Program-made: the position numbers and the translations under genes
Source: JAMZMI01 sp039944535
Lineage (GTDB): Bacteria > Bacteroidota > Bacteroidia > Cytophagales > Cyclobacteriaceae
Length of the DNA stretch: 64,000 bases
Assembly (NCBI GenBank): GCA_039944535.1
Contig: JBDUYP010000001.1
Coordinates: 186,001 to 250,000 of the forward strand
Direction: 5' to 3'
The notes under the pieces: generated by a model
Seen by the model: the letters and a program-made list of their open reading frames with translations, nothing else
Databases searched by the model: none
What the model was told of the DNA's origin: nothing
Shown: one piece after another, positions 54,853 through 63,951 of the stretch
How the letters are laid out: each line of letters opens with the position of its first letter
Numbering within the stretch: position 1 is the stretch's first letter

Positions 54853-57800
54853 ATGCAGTTTAAAATCTCAGCCGCCACAGGGATTGGGTCCGGCACCCGA
54901 CATTTCCGATATTTTGGTTCACTCACCTTTTTATTGTTTTTACAGTTTCTTATTTGCTTCTCGGCGTATGCCCAGCCACCTGTTGCAAGTGGGGATTGTA
55001 GTCGAAACATCCTGGAGTTTGATGTCAGTGAAAATACAGGCACAACGGCTATTTCGGGGTTTGACTATGCTGAAGGGAGTTTTGAAGCCTGGGTAAGAAA
55101 AGATAACTGGAGCGACCCGTATGACGATGCACTGTTTTCAAATGGAATAGGGCACGCTCATGCCAATTCATTCTACATTTCTTTTCACAGCGGTGTTGGT
55201 ATTCATTTCAGGTATGGGGGTGGTGAAGATACCGGAAGTGTTGCGGCATATGCTTCCAATACTTCCACCGATACCCTAGCGGCAAATTCCTGGCATCACA
55301 TTGCTGCTACATGGGAGAATGACGGCAGCTCTACAACACTGGCCGTTTATATTGATGCTCAATTAATTTCCACAGTTTCTACTAGCACCAATCTGGTCCT
55401 CAATACTGCCAACCCGTTTGGTCTCGGTCTTGGTGTTGTCAACTACCTATACGATTTTCAGGGTGGCGCTATGGCAGAAGTAAGTGTTTGGAATATTGTC
55501 AAAACACAGACAGAAATTGAGTCTGATATGGATAGAATACTTTCCGGTGACGATTTGGGTCTCATTGCCTATTGGCCATTAAATGATACCCCCGGAAGCG
55601 CAACAGCATCAAATACCATTCAAGCCACGGAAACCCTTTCTCTCCTGGATTTTAGTGATGCATATACGGCCTGGGCTCCCTTCCCTATGGAGATAGAGGT
55701 GTCGGGTGAACGAATATTGTCGGGTGATACCCATGATTTTGGATCAATAGATGTCAACACTTCTTCCGGAGCAATCATTTTCACACTTACGAACAACGGC
55801 TCTTATACAATTACCTTTGAGGATGACCCCATCACGGTGCTGACCGGAAATGATGCCGATCAATTCGTGTTGGATCTCAGCTCTACAGCTTCGTCGTTGG
55901 CTTCAGGTGCTTCTACCACTTTTACCGTGAGTTTTGACCCTACCTCTGAAGGAACAAAAAACGCTTCCCTGGCTCTAACCAACACAGCTTCATGTTCTGA
56001 TCCCTACATAATTAATTTATCAGGTTCTACCACGAATAACAGTGCGCCGGTTATCACTTTGGGTGACCCTTTGGTGATCGATGAAGACTCACAAAATCAA
56101 ATTTTATCTGGTATTTCCATAACTGATGCTGATAACGCTGATGTGCGGATGACCTGGACGTGTACTAACGGGTATCTGACTATCGGCAATCAATCAGGTT
56201 TGACCTACATAGATGGAAATGGCTTCCAAAATGAAACTTTCACTTTTACAGGGTCCGTCGCTGATATCAATGCTAATGCACTCAATGATGCCATAGCCTT
56301 CACGCCTACACCGGACTATTATGGCAGTGCCACGATCACAATCACCATAGATGACAACCTGAGTGGTGGTGGACTGACCGACACGGAGGTGTTGAATGTC
56401 ACAGTCAATCCAGTCAATGATGCACCTGTAATCACGATGGGTGATGATCCCACAATAGACGAAGATGCGGTGAATGCTTATATGCCAGCAATAACAGTAG
56501 AAGACACAGATATTGGGTCAGCGTCTATGCGTGTAACTCTGTCAGTCACCAATGGAGTGCTTTCTACGGGAGCGAATGGTGGTTTGATCTTTATAAATGG
56601 TGATGGGTCTAATGATGAGACTATAACTTATACAGCTCCTCTCAGCAATGTACTCACGAATCTAACATCCGTTGCTTTTACTCCCACGCCGGATTATAAT
56701 GGTACAGCGACACTTACCATAACGGTGGACGATGCAGAAAATGGTGGGGGACTTACTGATACTGAAACATACACCATTACGATTAATCCTGTTCCTGATC
56801 CTGAGATTAGCTATTCGGGAGCGGGGTTTCAGGAGGCCATTGAGAATGACGGGGCTTTAACAGGCTCTATAATCATCACAATATTTGACGATATTTTTCA
56901 GGATGACGATACTGACAATTTGCTAGATGTGGGTTCGGAAGTTACCATTGGTAATATTCCCGCGGGCCTTACTCCTGTAATGACTCTCAATAGTAGCACG
57001 GAGGCTGTTTTGTCCCTTACCGGGAATGCATCATCGCATCAGGGTACGGATGATGTGGCTGACATCACCTTTGAGTTTACCGATGCAGCTTTCACAAATT
57101 CTATGGTTGCCGATGTGCCAAACGCAACCGGACCTGCAAGTAGCGAACTGGGAATTGATTTCAATAACAACCCCTTCTTAACGTACTCTGGGAATGGATT
57201 TACGGAGTTGGTTTCAAATGATGGAAGTTTGGACGGATCCCTGCTAATTGCATTGGAAGGTGATACTTTTCAAGATATAGATTCAGACGGTACGCTGGAT
57301 GCAGAAAGTCAGGTAATTGTTGGCAATCTTCCAAATGGAGTCACTCCCAGGATTTCTATTCTTGATCAGCTAAATCCGGGAGGCGAATGGATGACGGCAA
57401 ACAACATCGCAGGATCATGGCAAGACGTCACATATGGGGCAGGGACATTTGTGGCGGTTGCATATTCGGGGGATGTAATGACCTCAAATGATGGTGAAAC
57501 ATGGACCTTACAGACAAAACCTTTCAACGGCTTTTGGAGTGGGGTGACCTATGGGGATGGCGTTTTCGTTGCTGTAGCCAATGCAAGTAGTGGCGAGCAA
57601 GTAATGACCTCTCCTGATGGAGTGTCATGGACCGCTCAAACCACTCCTGAAGCAAATCACTGGAATGATGTAATCTACGCCAACGGACAATTTGTGGCGG
57701 TTGCTTTTAGCGGAACAAATCGCGTAATGACCTCTCCTGATGGCGTGGATTGGACATTAAGGACAGCTGCTGAAAACAATCCATGGAGATCTTTAGCCTA

Positions 57801-60800
57801 TGGGGGAGGCCTTTTTGTTGCGGTGGCTCAAGATGGCTCTAATCAGGTAATGACGTCAGATGATGGAATTAGCTGGGCTAGTCGATCCGCTGCTTCCGCG
57901 CAAACCTGGAAGTCTGTGGTTTACGGTGATGGATTATTTGTGGCAGTTTCCGGTGATGGAGGAGTGATGACCTCTCCTGATGGGCTCAATTGGACAATGA
58001 GGACGGCCGCAGAGTCAAATAGTTGGACAGGTGTGATTTATGCCAACGGTCGCTTTGTAGCAGTCTCCTACTCTGGTAATAGCACCATTATGACATCTTT
58101 AGATGGAATCGATTGGAGCGCCGAAGATGATCTTGGGACTCAAGGTTGGACTAGCATCGCCTCAGGTGAAGGAAAATTTGTGGCCGTTGGTGCGGACGCC
58201 ACCTCTGGCATTCATAGTTACACACATTCATTTTACGGATTAGAATTAACCCTGGAGGGTAAAGCAGAAAACCATCAGAATGCCCATGATGTCGCAGATA
58301 TTACTTTTGATTTTGATAATTCAGCATTTACAAATACAGGAGCACCTCAGGTAATTAACGCAACCGGACCTGCAAGTAGCGAACTGGGAGTTGATTTCAC
58401 TGATAATCCGGATAATGACGATTGTGCCAACCCAGAAACCTTGACTGTCTTCGAACCAGGGTTGGGAGTACCCACCGAAGGCTCAACTGAGTTTTCAGCG
58501 CTAGCTTCAGCGTCTATCCCTTGTACCATAGCGCCCAATGTGAGAGATGTTTGGTATTCTTTCAATTCGGGTGAATCCGGTCAGGTGATTTTCAAAGTGC
58601 AGCATGATGAGGCCGCAACCATAGAAGGAGCGATTTATACAGCTTGCGAAACGATACATGAAACTGATAACCCTTTTGGAGACGGGTCAACCCCATCTTG
58701 TGCCACCGATTTCTCCGAACCTCTGTATATAGTTCTGGCTCCAAATACGGAATACCTGGTACGTGTATGGAGCCCGGATGAGGGTAAAGGTGACTTTACA
58801 ATAATGCTTGAAGAAAACCTTCCTCCTGCCATAGACGAAATAGTTGACAAAGAAGTAAATGAAGAACAGCAGCTTCAATTTACAGTCGCTGCAACGGATG
58901 ATTTTGTGCCGGATGGCCAGATTGAGTTTTTCCTGCAAGAGGAGTCGACAGGTTTGGGTATGAGTATCAATGCTTCAGGTGAGTTTAGCTGGACTCCAGG
59001 AGAAGACCAGGATGGCAGCTATGAGGTTACAGTAATAGCATCAGATTATTTTGACTTTTTAACTGGTTTTGCAAGCTACTCTACGGAGACTTTCAATATT
59101 ACAGTCAATGAAGTAAACACTGCTCCTGAGCTTGGCTCTGTGACAGCTCAGGATGTGGCCCCAGAGGGCTCTGTTTATTATCAGATTACCGCAACAGATA
59201 CTGATCTTCCTGAGCAGACCCTGCTCTTCAGCGTTGATCAGGCTTCTATGGACAAGGGGATGTATGTCGATGAATCGGACTACCTCAGTTGGACACCTCA
59301 GCCAGAGCATTATGGTACTACCAACAATGTAGAGGTCACAGTTTCGGATGGTGACCTTTCAGCAACTGCCACCCTGGTAATCACAGTGGGCAAAGCAGGT
59401 CAGGAAATCTTTTTTGACTCACCTGGCAACTACACCTACGGTGAAACTTACAGCATTTCCCTGTATGCAGATGGCGGTGATTCAGGAAACGAAGTTGAAT
59501 TCACCAGCTCGGACGAAAACGTCATTTCAATTTCAGGCAGTTATGCCAACATAATAGGAGCAGGAGAGGCAACTATATATGCCAACCAGGCAGGCAATGG
59601 CAATTACAATGCAGCTCCTGAAGTCAGTCAGACCATTACAATATCCAAAGCGGATCAATATCTATCTTTCGATACTCCGGGAAGCTATACCTACGGTGAA
59701 ACTGCTACGTTCGAGCTTTCTGCTTATGGAGGAGATTCTGGTAATCCGGTGGTTTTCACTAGCTCTGACGATAATGTGATCAGCATTTCGGGATCGACAG
59801 CCACGATCGAAGGGGCGGGAGATGTGACGATCTATGCCGATCAGGACGGCAATGGCAACTATAACCCTGCTGAGCAACAAAGTGCGTATATGAGTATTTA
59901 CAAAGCGGATCAATATATCATCTTTGATTATTTCGATTCCAAAACTTATGGAGATGAGCCCTTTGAGATAAGTGCAACGGGCGGTGCTTCAACCAGTCCG
60001 GTAGTGTTTACCAGTTCCAATGAAAGTGTTGTCACAGTTTCAGGAACTACAGTGACAATCGTAGGAGCCGGAGATGCGACCATCTATGCCAATCAGGCCG
60101 GTGATAACAATTACAATGCGGCTTATGAAGAAAGCCAGTCAGTCTATGTGGATAAAGCAGAGCAGCTTTTAATTTTTGAGCCCATTTCTGATAAAACCTT
60201 TGGTGGTGGCACGTTTGAGCTGAGCGCTACGGGAGGAGGATCACCTAACCCTGTGGTGTTTAATACTTACGACGAAGGTGTCATTCAAATCAGTGGTTCT
60301 ACAGTGAGCATAGTTGGAGCTGGTAATGCCACTATTTACGCCAGTCAGGCGGGAGATGACAGCTATTATCAGGCAAATGAGGAGTATCAATATTTTGAAG
60401 TATTCAAAGCAACACAGGAGATTGTATTTGACCCTATCGAGACCAAAATCCAGGGTGATCCGGCTTTTGCTTTACCCGAGTTTTCTTCTGTCGGGCTGCC
60501 GATTACCTATGACGTAGATGAGGGCTTCATAGCCTATGTCGATGAAAATATCATTACCATAACAGGCTCGGGTTCTACTACCATCACAGCCTATCAGTAT
60601 GGCGATGATAATTATCTGGAGGCGTCTCCGGTGCAGCAGACACTCAACGTGGAAGAGCTCTGGATATGGACAGGGTCATGGAACAATGGATTTCCGCCTT
60701 CATCTGATGACAATGCACGACTGGATGCTGACTTTACCTTCGCAGGAGAAATGTCTTTCGAGGTGAACAATCTCACCGTTTCTCCAAATGTGACTCTTGC

Positions 60801-62160
60801 TGTTGCTCCGGAGAACACCCTTGAGGTGATGGGTGATCTGGACAATAAGGGTACTATGCTCATAGAGTCAGGTGCGTCTCTCATAACTTATGCCGCAAGT
60901 TCGGTTTTGGGCAATGACATCACCATCCGGCGCAACACGCGCTACGCAAATGGTAAGTACAGTTTTGTTGGTACCCCCGTGATGCAAAGTGCGACCATGA
61001 CGACAAGCAATTTGGGCGCTCACGTATATACATATGATGAATCACAATCCGACGTAGTTGAAGATCTGTCACGATGGGTGTCGGCTTCAGAGGCTGATCA
61101 GTTGATGCCTGGTCAGGGATACACACAGGCCAATCAGCAATTGATCGAGTTTGCAGGTGTGCCAAATACAGGAACCATCACTTATTCGGGCAGTTATCAA
61201 AACGACGGCTGGCACCTGGTAAGCAACCCTTATGCGGCGGCTATTGATATCGACAATTTCCTTGATGCCAATACCAATACCACTGGAGCAATCTATATCT
61301 GGGATGACAATGACTCACAAACCGGAAGGGGCACCAATGATGATTATATTGTGGCCAACAAAACAGCAGTCACAGACATTAGCGGACCAGATAATCAATC
61401 ACGCTGGAACGGTCACATTGGTTCCGCTCAGGGATTTTTCGTGCAGCTCGATGGGGCTGAAGGAAACGTCACCTTCACAGAGGGAATGCGGGTACATAAC
61501 AACAATTCAGACGATAACTACTTCAGAGCCGCAGAAATCTCTATCCTTAGACTCAATCTGATCAGTACGGATGGCTTGACAAAACAGGCCATTGTAGGTT
61601 GGAATGAAACGGTCTCTGATGAGGAACTCGTGAGTGGATATGATGCGCCAGCTTTCAACCTCAATGCTGACTATGCGATATACACGGAGAAAGCGAACGA
61701 ATACCTCACGATCCAAACCATCACAAGCCAGCGACTGGAAATACCTGTTGGCTTCAATGTGGCGGAAGCGGGGTATTATTCTCTGGATTTTGTGAAGGAG
61801 AATTTATCTGCCGATTTATATCTGTACGATAACCAAACCGATGAGCATGTTGACATCAGCCTGGGCAGCTATAGTTTCTATACTGAGGCTGGCCAGATTA
61901 GAGATAGATTCGTGCTTGTGCGAAAGTCAAAGACGCTTGATCTCTCCCAGATTACCACTAATATCTACGCATATAATAAAATCCTCACTATCGAAACAAA
62001 CAGGTCTCAGCCAGCAGCATATAGACTCTTTGATCTGTCGGGCCATGAGGTGCTCATGGCGGTGATCACCGGTCCGACAGTGATTGACCTCAATCACCTC
62101 TCGAATGGCGTTTACCTCGTGACAGATGGTATTGAGAGCAAGAAAATTGTTTTAAAATAA
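54853..62160 (+). CDS. Giant mosaic T9SS-secreted protein (unit 7)
   Basis: 2435 residues. Long export signal (hydrophobic about 24-40, AYAQ); LamG/concanavalin-like domain (about 50-240); choice-of-anchor-D-like domain (286-390); two cadherin-like domains (396-646; APVIT...IDEDxxN); a repeated domain ending ATGPASSELG, whose second copy is split by a seven-bladed Asp-box propeller (about 845-1120; repeats of FVAVA...VMTSPDGVSW); a domain beginning DDCANPETL (1178-1320); two putative-Ig domains (1323-1510); five tandem MBG-like repeats of about 84 residues (1514-1935; QxIxF...TYGE...GAGDATIYANQ). The shared C-terminal region (KYSFVGTPVMQ, WHLVSNPYAAAI, AQGFFVQLDG) and a T9SS sorting domain ending SDGIESKKIVLK-like (VTDG here) follow. 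Confidence 0.9.
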   Translation: MQFKISAATGIGSGTRHFRYFGSLTFLLFLQFLICFSAYAQPPVASGDCSRNILEFDVSENTGTTAISGFDYAEGSFEAWVRKDNWSDPYDDALFSNGIGHAHANSFYISFHSGVGIHFRYGGGEDTGSVAAYASNTSTDTLAANSWHHIAATWENDGSSTTLAVYIDAQLISTVSTSTNLVLNTANPFGLGLGVVNYLYDFQGGAMAEVSVWNIVKTQTEIESDMDRILSGDDLGLIAYWPLNDTPGSATASNTIQATETLSLLDFSDAYTAWAPFPMEIEVSGERILSGDTHDFGSIDVNTSSGAIIFTLTNNGSYTITFEDDPITVLTGNDADQFVLDLSSTASSLASGASTTFTVSFDPTSEGTKNASLALTNTASCSDPYIINLSGSTTNNSAPVITLGDPLVIDEDSQNQILSGISITDADNADVRMTWTCTNGYLTIGNQSGLTYIDGNGFQNETFTFTGSVADINANALNDAIAFTPTPDYYGSATITITIDDNLSGGGLTDTEVLNVTVNPVNDAPVITMGDDPTIDEDAVNAYMPAITVEDTDIGSASMRVTLSVTNGVLSTGANGGLIFINGDGSNDETITYTAPLSNVLTNLTSVAFTPTPDYNGTATLTITVDDAENGGGLTDTETYTITINPVPDPEISYSGAGFQEAIENDGALTGSIIITIFDDIFQDDDTDNLLDVGSEVTIGNIPAGLTPVMTLNSSTEAVLSLTGNASSHQGTDDVADITFEFTDAAFTNSMVADVPNATGPASSELGIDFNNNPFLTYSGNGFTELVSNDGSLDGSLLIALEGDTFQDIDSDGTLDAESQVIVGNLPNGVTPRISILDQLNPGGEWMTANNIAGSWQDVTYGAGTFVAVAYSGDVMTSNDGETWTLQTKPFNGFWSGVTYGDGVFVAVANASSGEQVMTSPDGVSWTAQTTPEANHWNDVIYANGQFVAVAFSGTNRVMTSPDGVDWTLRTAAENNPWRSLAYGGGLFVAVAQDGSNQVMTSDDGISWASRSAASAQTWKSVVYGDGLFVAVSGDGGVMTSPDGLNWTMRTAAESNSWTGVIYANGRFVAVSYSGNSTIMTSLDGIDWSAEDDLGTQGWTSIASGEGKFVAVGADATSGIHSYTHSFYGLELTLEGKAENHQNAHDVADITFDFDNSAFTNTGAPQVINATGPASSELGVDFTDNPDNDDCANPETLTVFEPGLGVPTEGSTEFSALASASIPCTIAPNVRDVWYSFNSGESGQVIFKVQHDEAATIEGAIYTACETIHETDNPFGDGSTPSCATDFSEPLYIVLAPNTEYLVRVWSPDEGKGDFTIMLEENLPPAIDEIVDKEVNEEQQLQFTVAATDDFVPDGQIEFFLQEESTGLGMSINASGEFSWTPGEDQDGSYEVTVIASDYFDFLTGFASYSTETFNITVNEVNTAPELGSVTAQDVAPEGSVYYQITATDTDLPEQTLLFSVDQASMDKGMYVDESDYLSWTPQPEHYGTTNNVEVTVSDGDLSATATLVITVGKAGQEIFFDSPGNYTYGETYSISLYADGGDSGNEVEFTSSDENVISISGSYANIIGAGEATIYANQAGNGNYNAAPEVSQTITISKADQYLSFDTPGSYTYGETATFELSAYGGDSGNPVVFTSSDDNVISISGSTATIEGAGDVTIYADQDGNGNYNPAEQQSAYMSIYKADQYIIFDYFDSKTYGDEPFEISATGGASTSPVVFTSSNESVVTVSGTTVTIVGAGDATIYANQAGDNNYNAAYEESQSVYVDKAEQLLIFEPISDKTFGGGTFELSATGGGSPNPVVFNTYDEGVIQISGSTVSIVGAGNATIYASQAGDDSYYQANEEYQYFEVFKATQEIVFDPIETKIQGDPAFALPEFSSVGLPITYDVDEGFIAYVDENIITITGSGSTTITAYQYGDDNYLEASPVQQTLNVEELWIWTGSWNNGFPPSSDDNARLDADFTFAGEMSFEVNNLTVSPNVTLAVAPENTLEVMGDLDNKGTMLIESGASLITYAASSVLGNDITIRRNTRYANGKYSFVGTPVMQSATMTTSNLGAHVYTYDESQSDVVEDLSRWVSASEADQLMPGQGYTQANQQLIEFAGVPNTGTITYSGSYQNDGWHLVSNPYAAAIDIDNFLDANTNTTGAIYIWDDNDSQTGRGTNDDYIVANKTAVTDISGPDNQSRWNGHIGSAQGFFVQLDGAEGNVTFTEGMRVHNNNSDDNYFRAAEISILRLNLISTDGLTKQAIVGWNETVSDEELVSGYDAPAFNLNADYAIYTEKANEYLTIQTITSQRLEIPVGFNVAEAGYYSLDFVKENLSADLYLYDNQTDEHVDISLGSYSFYTEAGQIRDRFVLVRKSKTLDLSQITTNIYAYNKILTIETNRSQPAAYRLFDLSGHEVLMAVITGPTVIDLNHLSNGVYLVTDGIESKKIVLK

Positions 62161-62163
62161 ACA

Positions 62164-62223
62164 TGTCAGCCTGAGCCTGTCGAAGGGTGGCATTGTCGGA
62201 TGCTTCGACAAGCCCAGCATGAC
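62164..62223 (+). repeat. Dispersed palindromic repeat between large gene and micropeptide, unit 7
   Basis: Arms of about 21 bp (62165-62185 and 62203-62223), beginning GTCAGCCTGAGCC and ending AGCCCAGCATGAC, form an imperfect hairpin around a 17-bp loop. This GTCAGCCTGAGCCTGTCGAAG-type palindrome is a familiar dispersed repeat in Bacteroidota genomes (from memory). It occupies the place held by the CCCCTCC hairpins in five other units. Confidence 0.82.
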
Positions 62224-62241
62224 GATAAAAAAAACACAACC

Positions 62242-62412
62242 ATGAAAAACACAATCATAAAAACACTTGCAATCTTACCAGTACTGATGATCGCCCTGCC
62301 AGCAATGGCACAAGGCGCACCACCGGCCACACCTATAGACGGAGGGCTGAGTTTGCTACTAGCCGCAGGCGGGGCTTACGGTCTGAAAAAACTGAGAGAT
62401 AGTAGGAAGTAA
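62242..62412 (+). CDS. PID-CTERM-like micropeptide (unit 7)
   Basis: 56 residues: MKNTIIKTLAILPVLMIALPAMA, QGAPPAT, PIDGG, LSLLLAAGGAYGL, KKLRDSRK. The start at 62242 gives the same signal peptide as other units; a start at 62200 would add residues from the palindromic repeat and is rejected. Its DNA is closest to unit 6. It is followed by the hairpin repeat copy d rather than a clear terminator. Confidence 0.87.
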   Translation: MKNTIIKTLAILPVLMIALPAMAQGAPPATPIDGGLSLLLAAGGAYGLKKLRDSRK

Positions 62413-62437
62413 CAAGAACTTGCAGCTGGTTTTAGCT

Positions 62438-62516
62438 ACTCAGAGTTACTCGAAGAGAACTCTGAGGGCTTGATTGAAGTAATTCAATGAGGTGAATCTA
62501 ATCTAAAGGTTTGTTA
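62438..62516. repeat. 79-bp repeat with CTCAGAGTT/AACTCTGAG hairpin (copy d)
   Basis: ACTCAGAGTT-ACTCGAAGAG-AACTCTGAG, GGCTTGATTGAAGTAATTC, AATGAGGTGAATCTAATC, TAAAGGTTTGTTA. It carries a small internal duplication (AATCTAATCTAAAGG) relative to the other copies. The hairpin may also serve as the transcription end of unit 7. Confidence 0.8.
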
Positions 62517-62533
62517 TCAGCGGACTTATGATG

Positions 62534-63073
62534 CTACGATTTTGCAGTTAGTTCGTAAACCATGGAGTTCCGAAGTTCAAGTAGTTCCTGATGATTAGGG
62601 AGTTGGCTTAAACCCATGTTCGCTGTTCTCAAAGCTCCATTAAAATCGTCCTGGTCTATCTGAATTCCAGCCTTTGACTGATAAGCGTTCACATATTTGA
62701 GATGAGTTGCTATAAGTTGATCCAGGAGTTCAGTCGCTTTTTCGTATTTCCGCTGAAGTCTATAAACATGTGCAAGCCTTAGTCTGGCTTCTTCTTCGTA
62801 TTCAGTCACAGCCCAGTGGATTTTGTTCTTCTGAATGTTGAGAAGAGCTTTTTCGAAGTTCGTAATAGCCTCTTCATAGAATTTGAGTTGAGTATGGCAA
62901 ATCCCTTGATAGTACTCACCATGGATATCGTTCTCCTGCCCGTTTGAAAGTTCTTTAGCTAATCCTATGCATTCAAGCCATTTCTGTTCAACAACCACGT
63001 TGTGCACTTGTTGAAGAAGTTTCCATTGGCCGTAAACACCTTTGAGATTGGATGGTAAAGATTGAATTTTCAT
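62534..63073 (-). CDS. TPR protein, cytoplasmic
   Basis: 179 residues from the ATG at 63073 (MKIQSLPSNLKGVYGQW). A longer frame starting at 63178 runs into the attC-like element and is rejected. Several TPR-like helical repeats are visible (GEYYQGICHTQLKFYEEAITNFEKALL, EARLRLAHVYRLQRKYEKATELLDQL, AYQSKAGIQIDQDDFNGALRTANMGL). No signal peptide, so probably cytoplasmic. Function unknown; flanked by repeat copy d (3') and element copy 3 (5'). Confidence 0.68.
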   Translation of the reverse strand: MKIQSLPSNLKGVYGQWKLLQQVHNVVVEQKWLECIGLAKELSNGQENDIHGEYYQGICHTQLKFYEEAITNFEKALLNIQKNKIHWAVTEYEEEARLRLAHVYRLQRKYEKATELLDQLIATHLKYVNAYQSKAGIQIDQDDFNGALRTANMGLSQLPNHQELLELRNSMVYELTAKS

Positions 63074-63089
63074 ATAGCACGTCTGGCTG

Positions 63090-63347
63090 ATAACGTACAG
63101 GTAGCAGGAGTGCGCCCCGAGCTTGGCAAGTTCCGTTAAAATTAATGAATTTGCCGCGCCCGGCAAGGGGGTGCTCACAAAGTATCAAGTCCCGATAGCT
63201 ATCGGGAGCACTGCGTTAAGAAAGATGAAAAATCCTGCTAGATGCGCCAAGTAGAAAGCTCTAACCTTTCCCAGCGGCTGATTCATGGTGATGTTTGCAT
63301 AGTAGTTTGTAAAGTGGCAGTTGGCGCATTCATGCTAGCACATGTTA
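63090..63347. repeat. attC-like element, copy 3 (diverged)
   Basis: The left end ATAACGTACAGGTAGCAGGA and right end inverse (GTAACATGTGCTAGCATGAA read on the minus strand) are imperfect inverted repeats, both continuing to TGCGCC. The interior keeps short blocks of copies 1 and 2 (GGGGGTGCTCACAAAGTATC, AAAAATCCTGCTAGATG, AGCGGCTGATTCATGGT). It contains a perfect 16-bp palindrome CCCGATAGCTATCGGG at 63191-63206. Confidence 0.55.
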
Positions 63348-63506
63348 CCTGTTTGCCTTTTTACGTTTTGCTTTCAATTTTTTGAGTTGTTCGGCTAAAT
63401 ATGCACGTTCTTCCGCTAATGACATGTTCATGATGTCGTGGCTTACCTGATCACGAATTTCCCTCATTCGTTCGACCATGGTTTGTGTTCTAGTTGCTGT
63501 CTTCAT
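63345..63506 (-). CDS. Small protein downstream of PIN toxin
   Basis: 53 residues: MKTATRTQTMVERMREIRDQVSHDIMNMSLAEERAYLAEQ then a Lys-rich end. It overlaps the PIN gene by 17 bp. Short proteins with a MVERMREIRD-like motif commonly sit next to PIN-domain genes in Bacteroidota (from memory), so it is probably part of the same toxin locus, possibly as an accessory or antitoxin-like protein. Its stop lies in the end of element copy 3. Confidence 0.65.
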   Translation of the reverse strand: MKTATRTQTMVERMREIRDQVSHDIMNMSLAEERAYLAEQLKKLKAKRKKANR

Positions 63507-63951
63507 CTCTAAATATTTCGTTCGGTGTTCGGATTTCAGTCATCTGATATCCTTCCCTAAAGTTAATGGAATTATATCCTCTAATTCTTTCAAGGTTCAC
63601 AATGTGCTTAAAGTTCCAACTGGCCAATACGTCAGCCTTATTTATTGTTGCCAGAGCAATATGTTGACAATCAGCCATGCTTGTTCGTCCAACAACTTTT
63701 TCTGAAATGTAAAGTTCAGCCAGTTGTTTGGCTTCATCAGTCAGTTCGACCCTTTCAGTGTTCGCCAGCGATTCAAAAAGTTCAACAATACGGTCAGGGG
63801 CATTATAAATTTCAAGTTCGAGGATATCAGATACCAAAACAGTTATATTCTGAGCAGCTAAGACTTCAAAGAATTTCTCAGTTGGTTCGTCAAACTCAAT
63901 GTCGAAATATCCTCCAAATACTGAGGTGTCGATATAAATTCGTTTGATCAT
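63490..63951 (-). CDS. PIN-domain (VapC-like) toxin
   Basis: 153 residues from the ATG at 63951, which overlaps the stop of an upstream frame by ATGA; a TTG at 63957 is less likely. PIN ribonuclease signatures: YIDTSVFGGYF (first catalytic Asp), SDILELEIYNAP (Glu), SMADCQHIALATINKADVLASWNFKHIVN (later Asp residues). PIN toxins cut tRNA or rRNA. The locus is at least three overlapping genes: an upstream partial frame, this gene and the small downstream protein. Confidence 0.88.
   Translation of the reverse strand: MIKRIYIDTSVFGGYFDIEFDEPTEKFFEVLAAQNITVLVSDILELEIYNAPDRIVELFESLANTERVELTDEAKQLAELYISEKVVGRTSMADCQHIALATINKADVLASWNFKHIVNLERIRGYNSINFREGYQMTEIRTPNEIFRDEDSN

Noticed and set aside
62534..63178. 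Longer start for the TPR gene at 63178
   Set aside because: The added N-terminus is encoded by the terminal repeat of element copy 3 and carries no TPR character; the ATG at 63073 is preferred.
63191..63206. Perfect palindrome CCCGATAGCTATCGGG as an operator
   Set aside because: It sits inside attC-like element copy 3, and short CCCGAT-type palindromes recur in Bacteroidota intergenic DNA; no regulated gene is adjacent.
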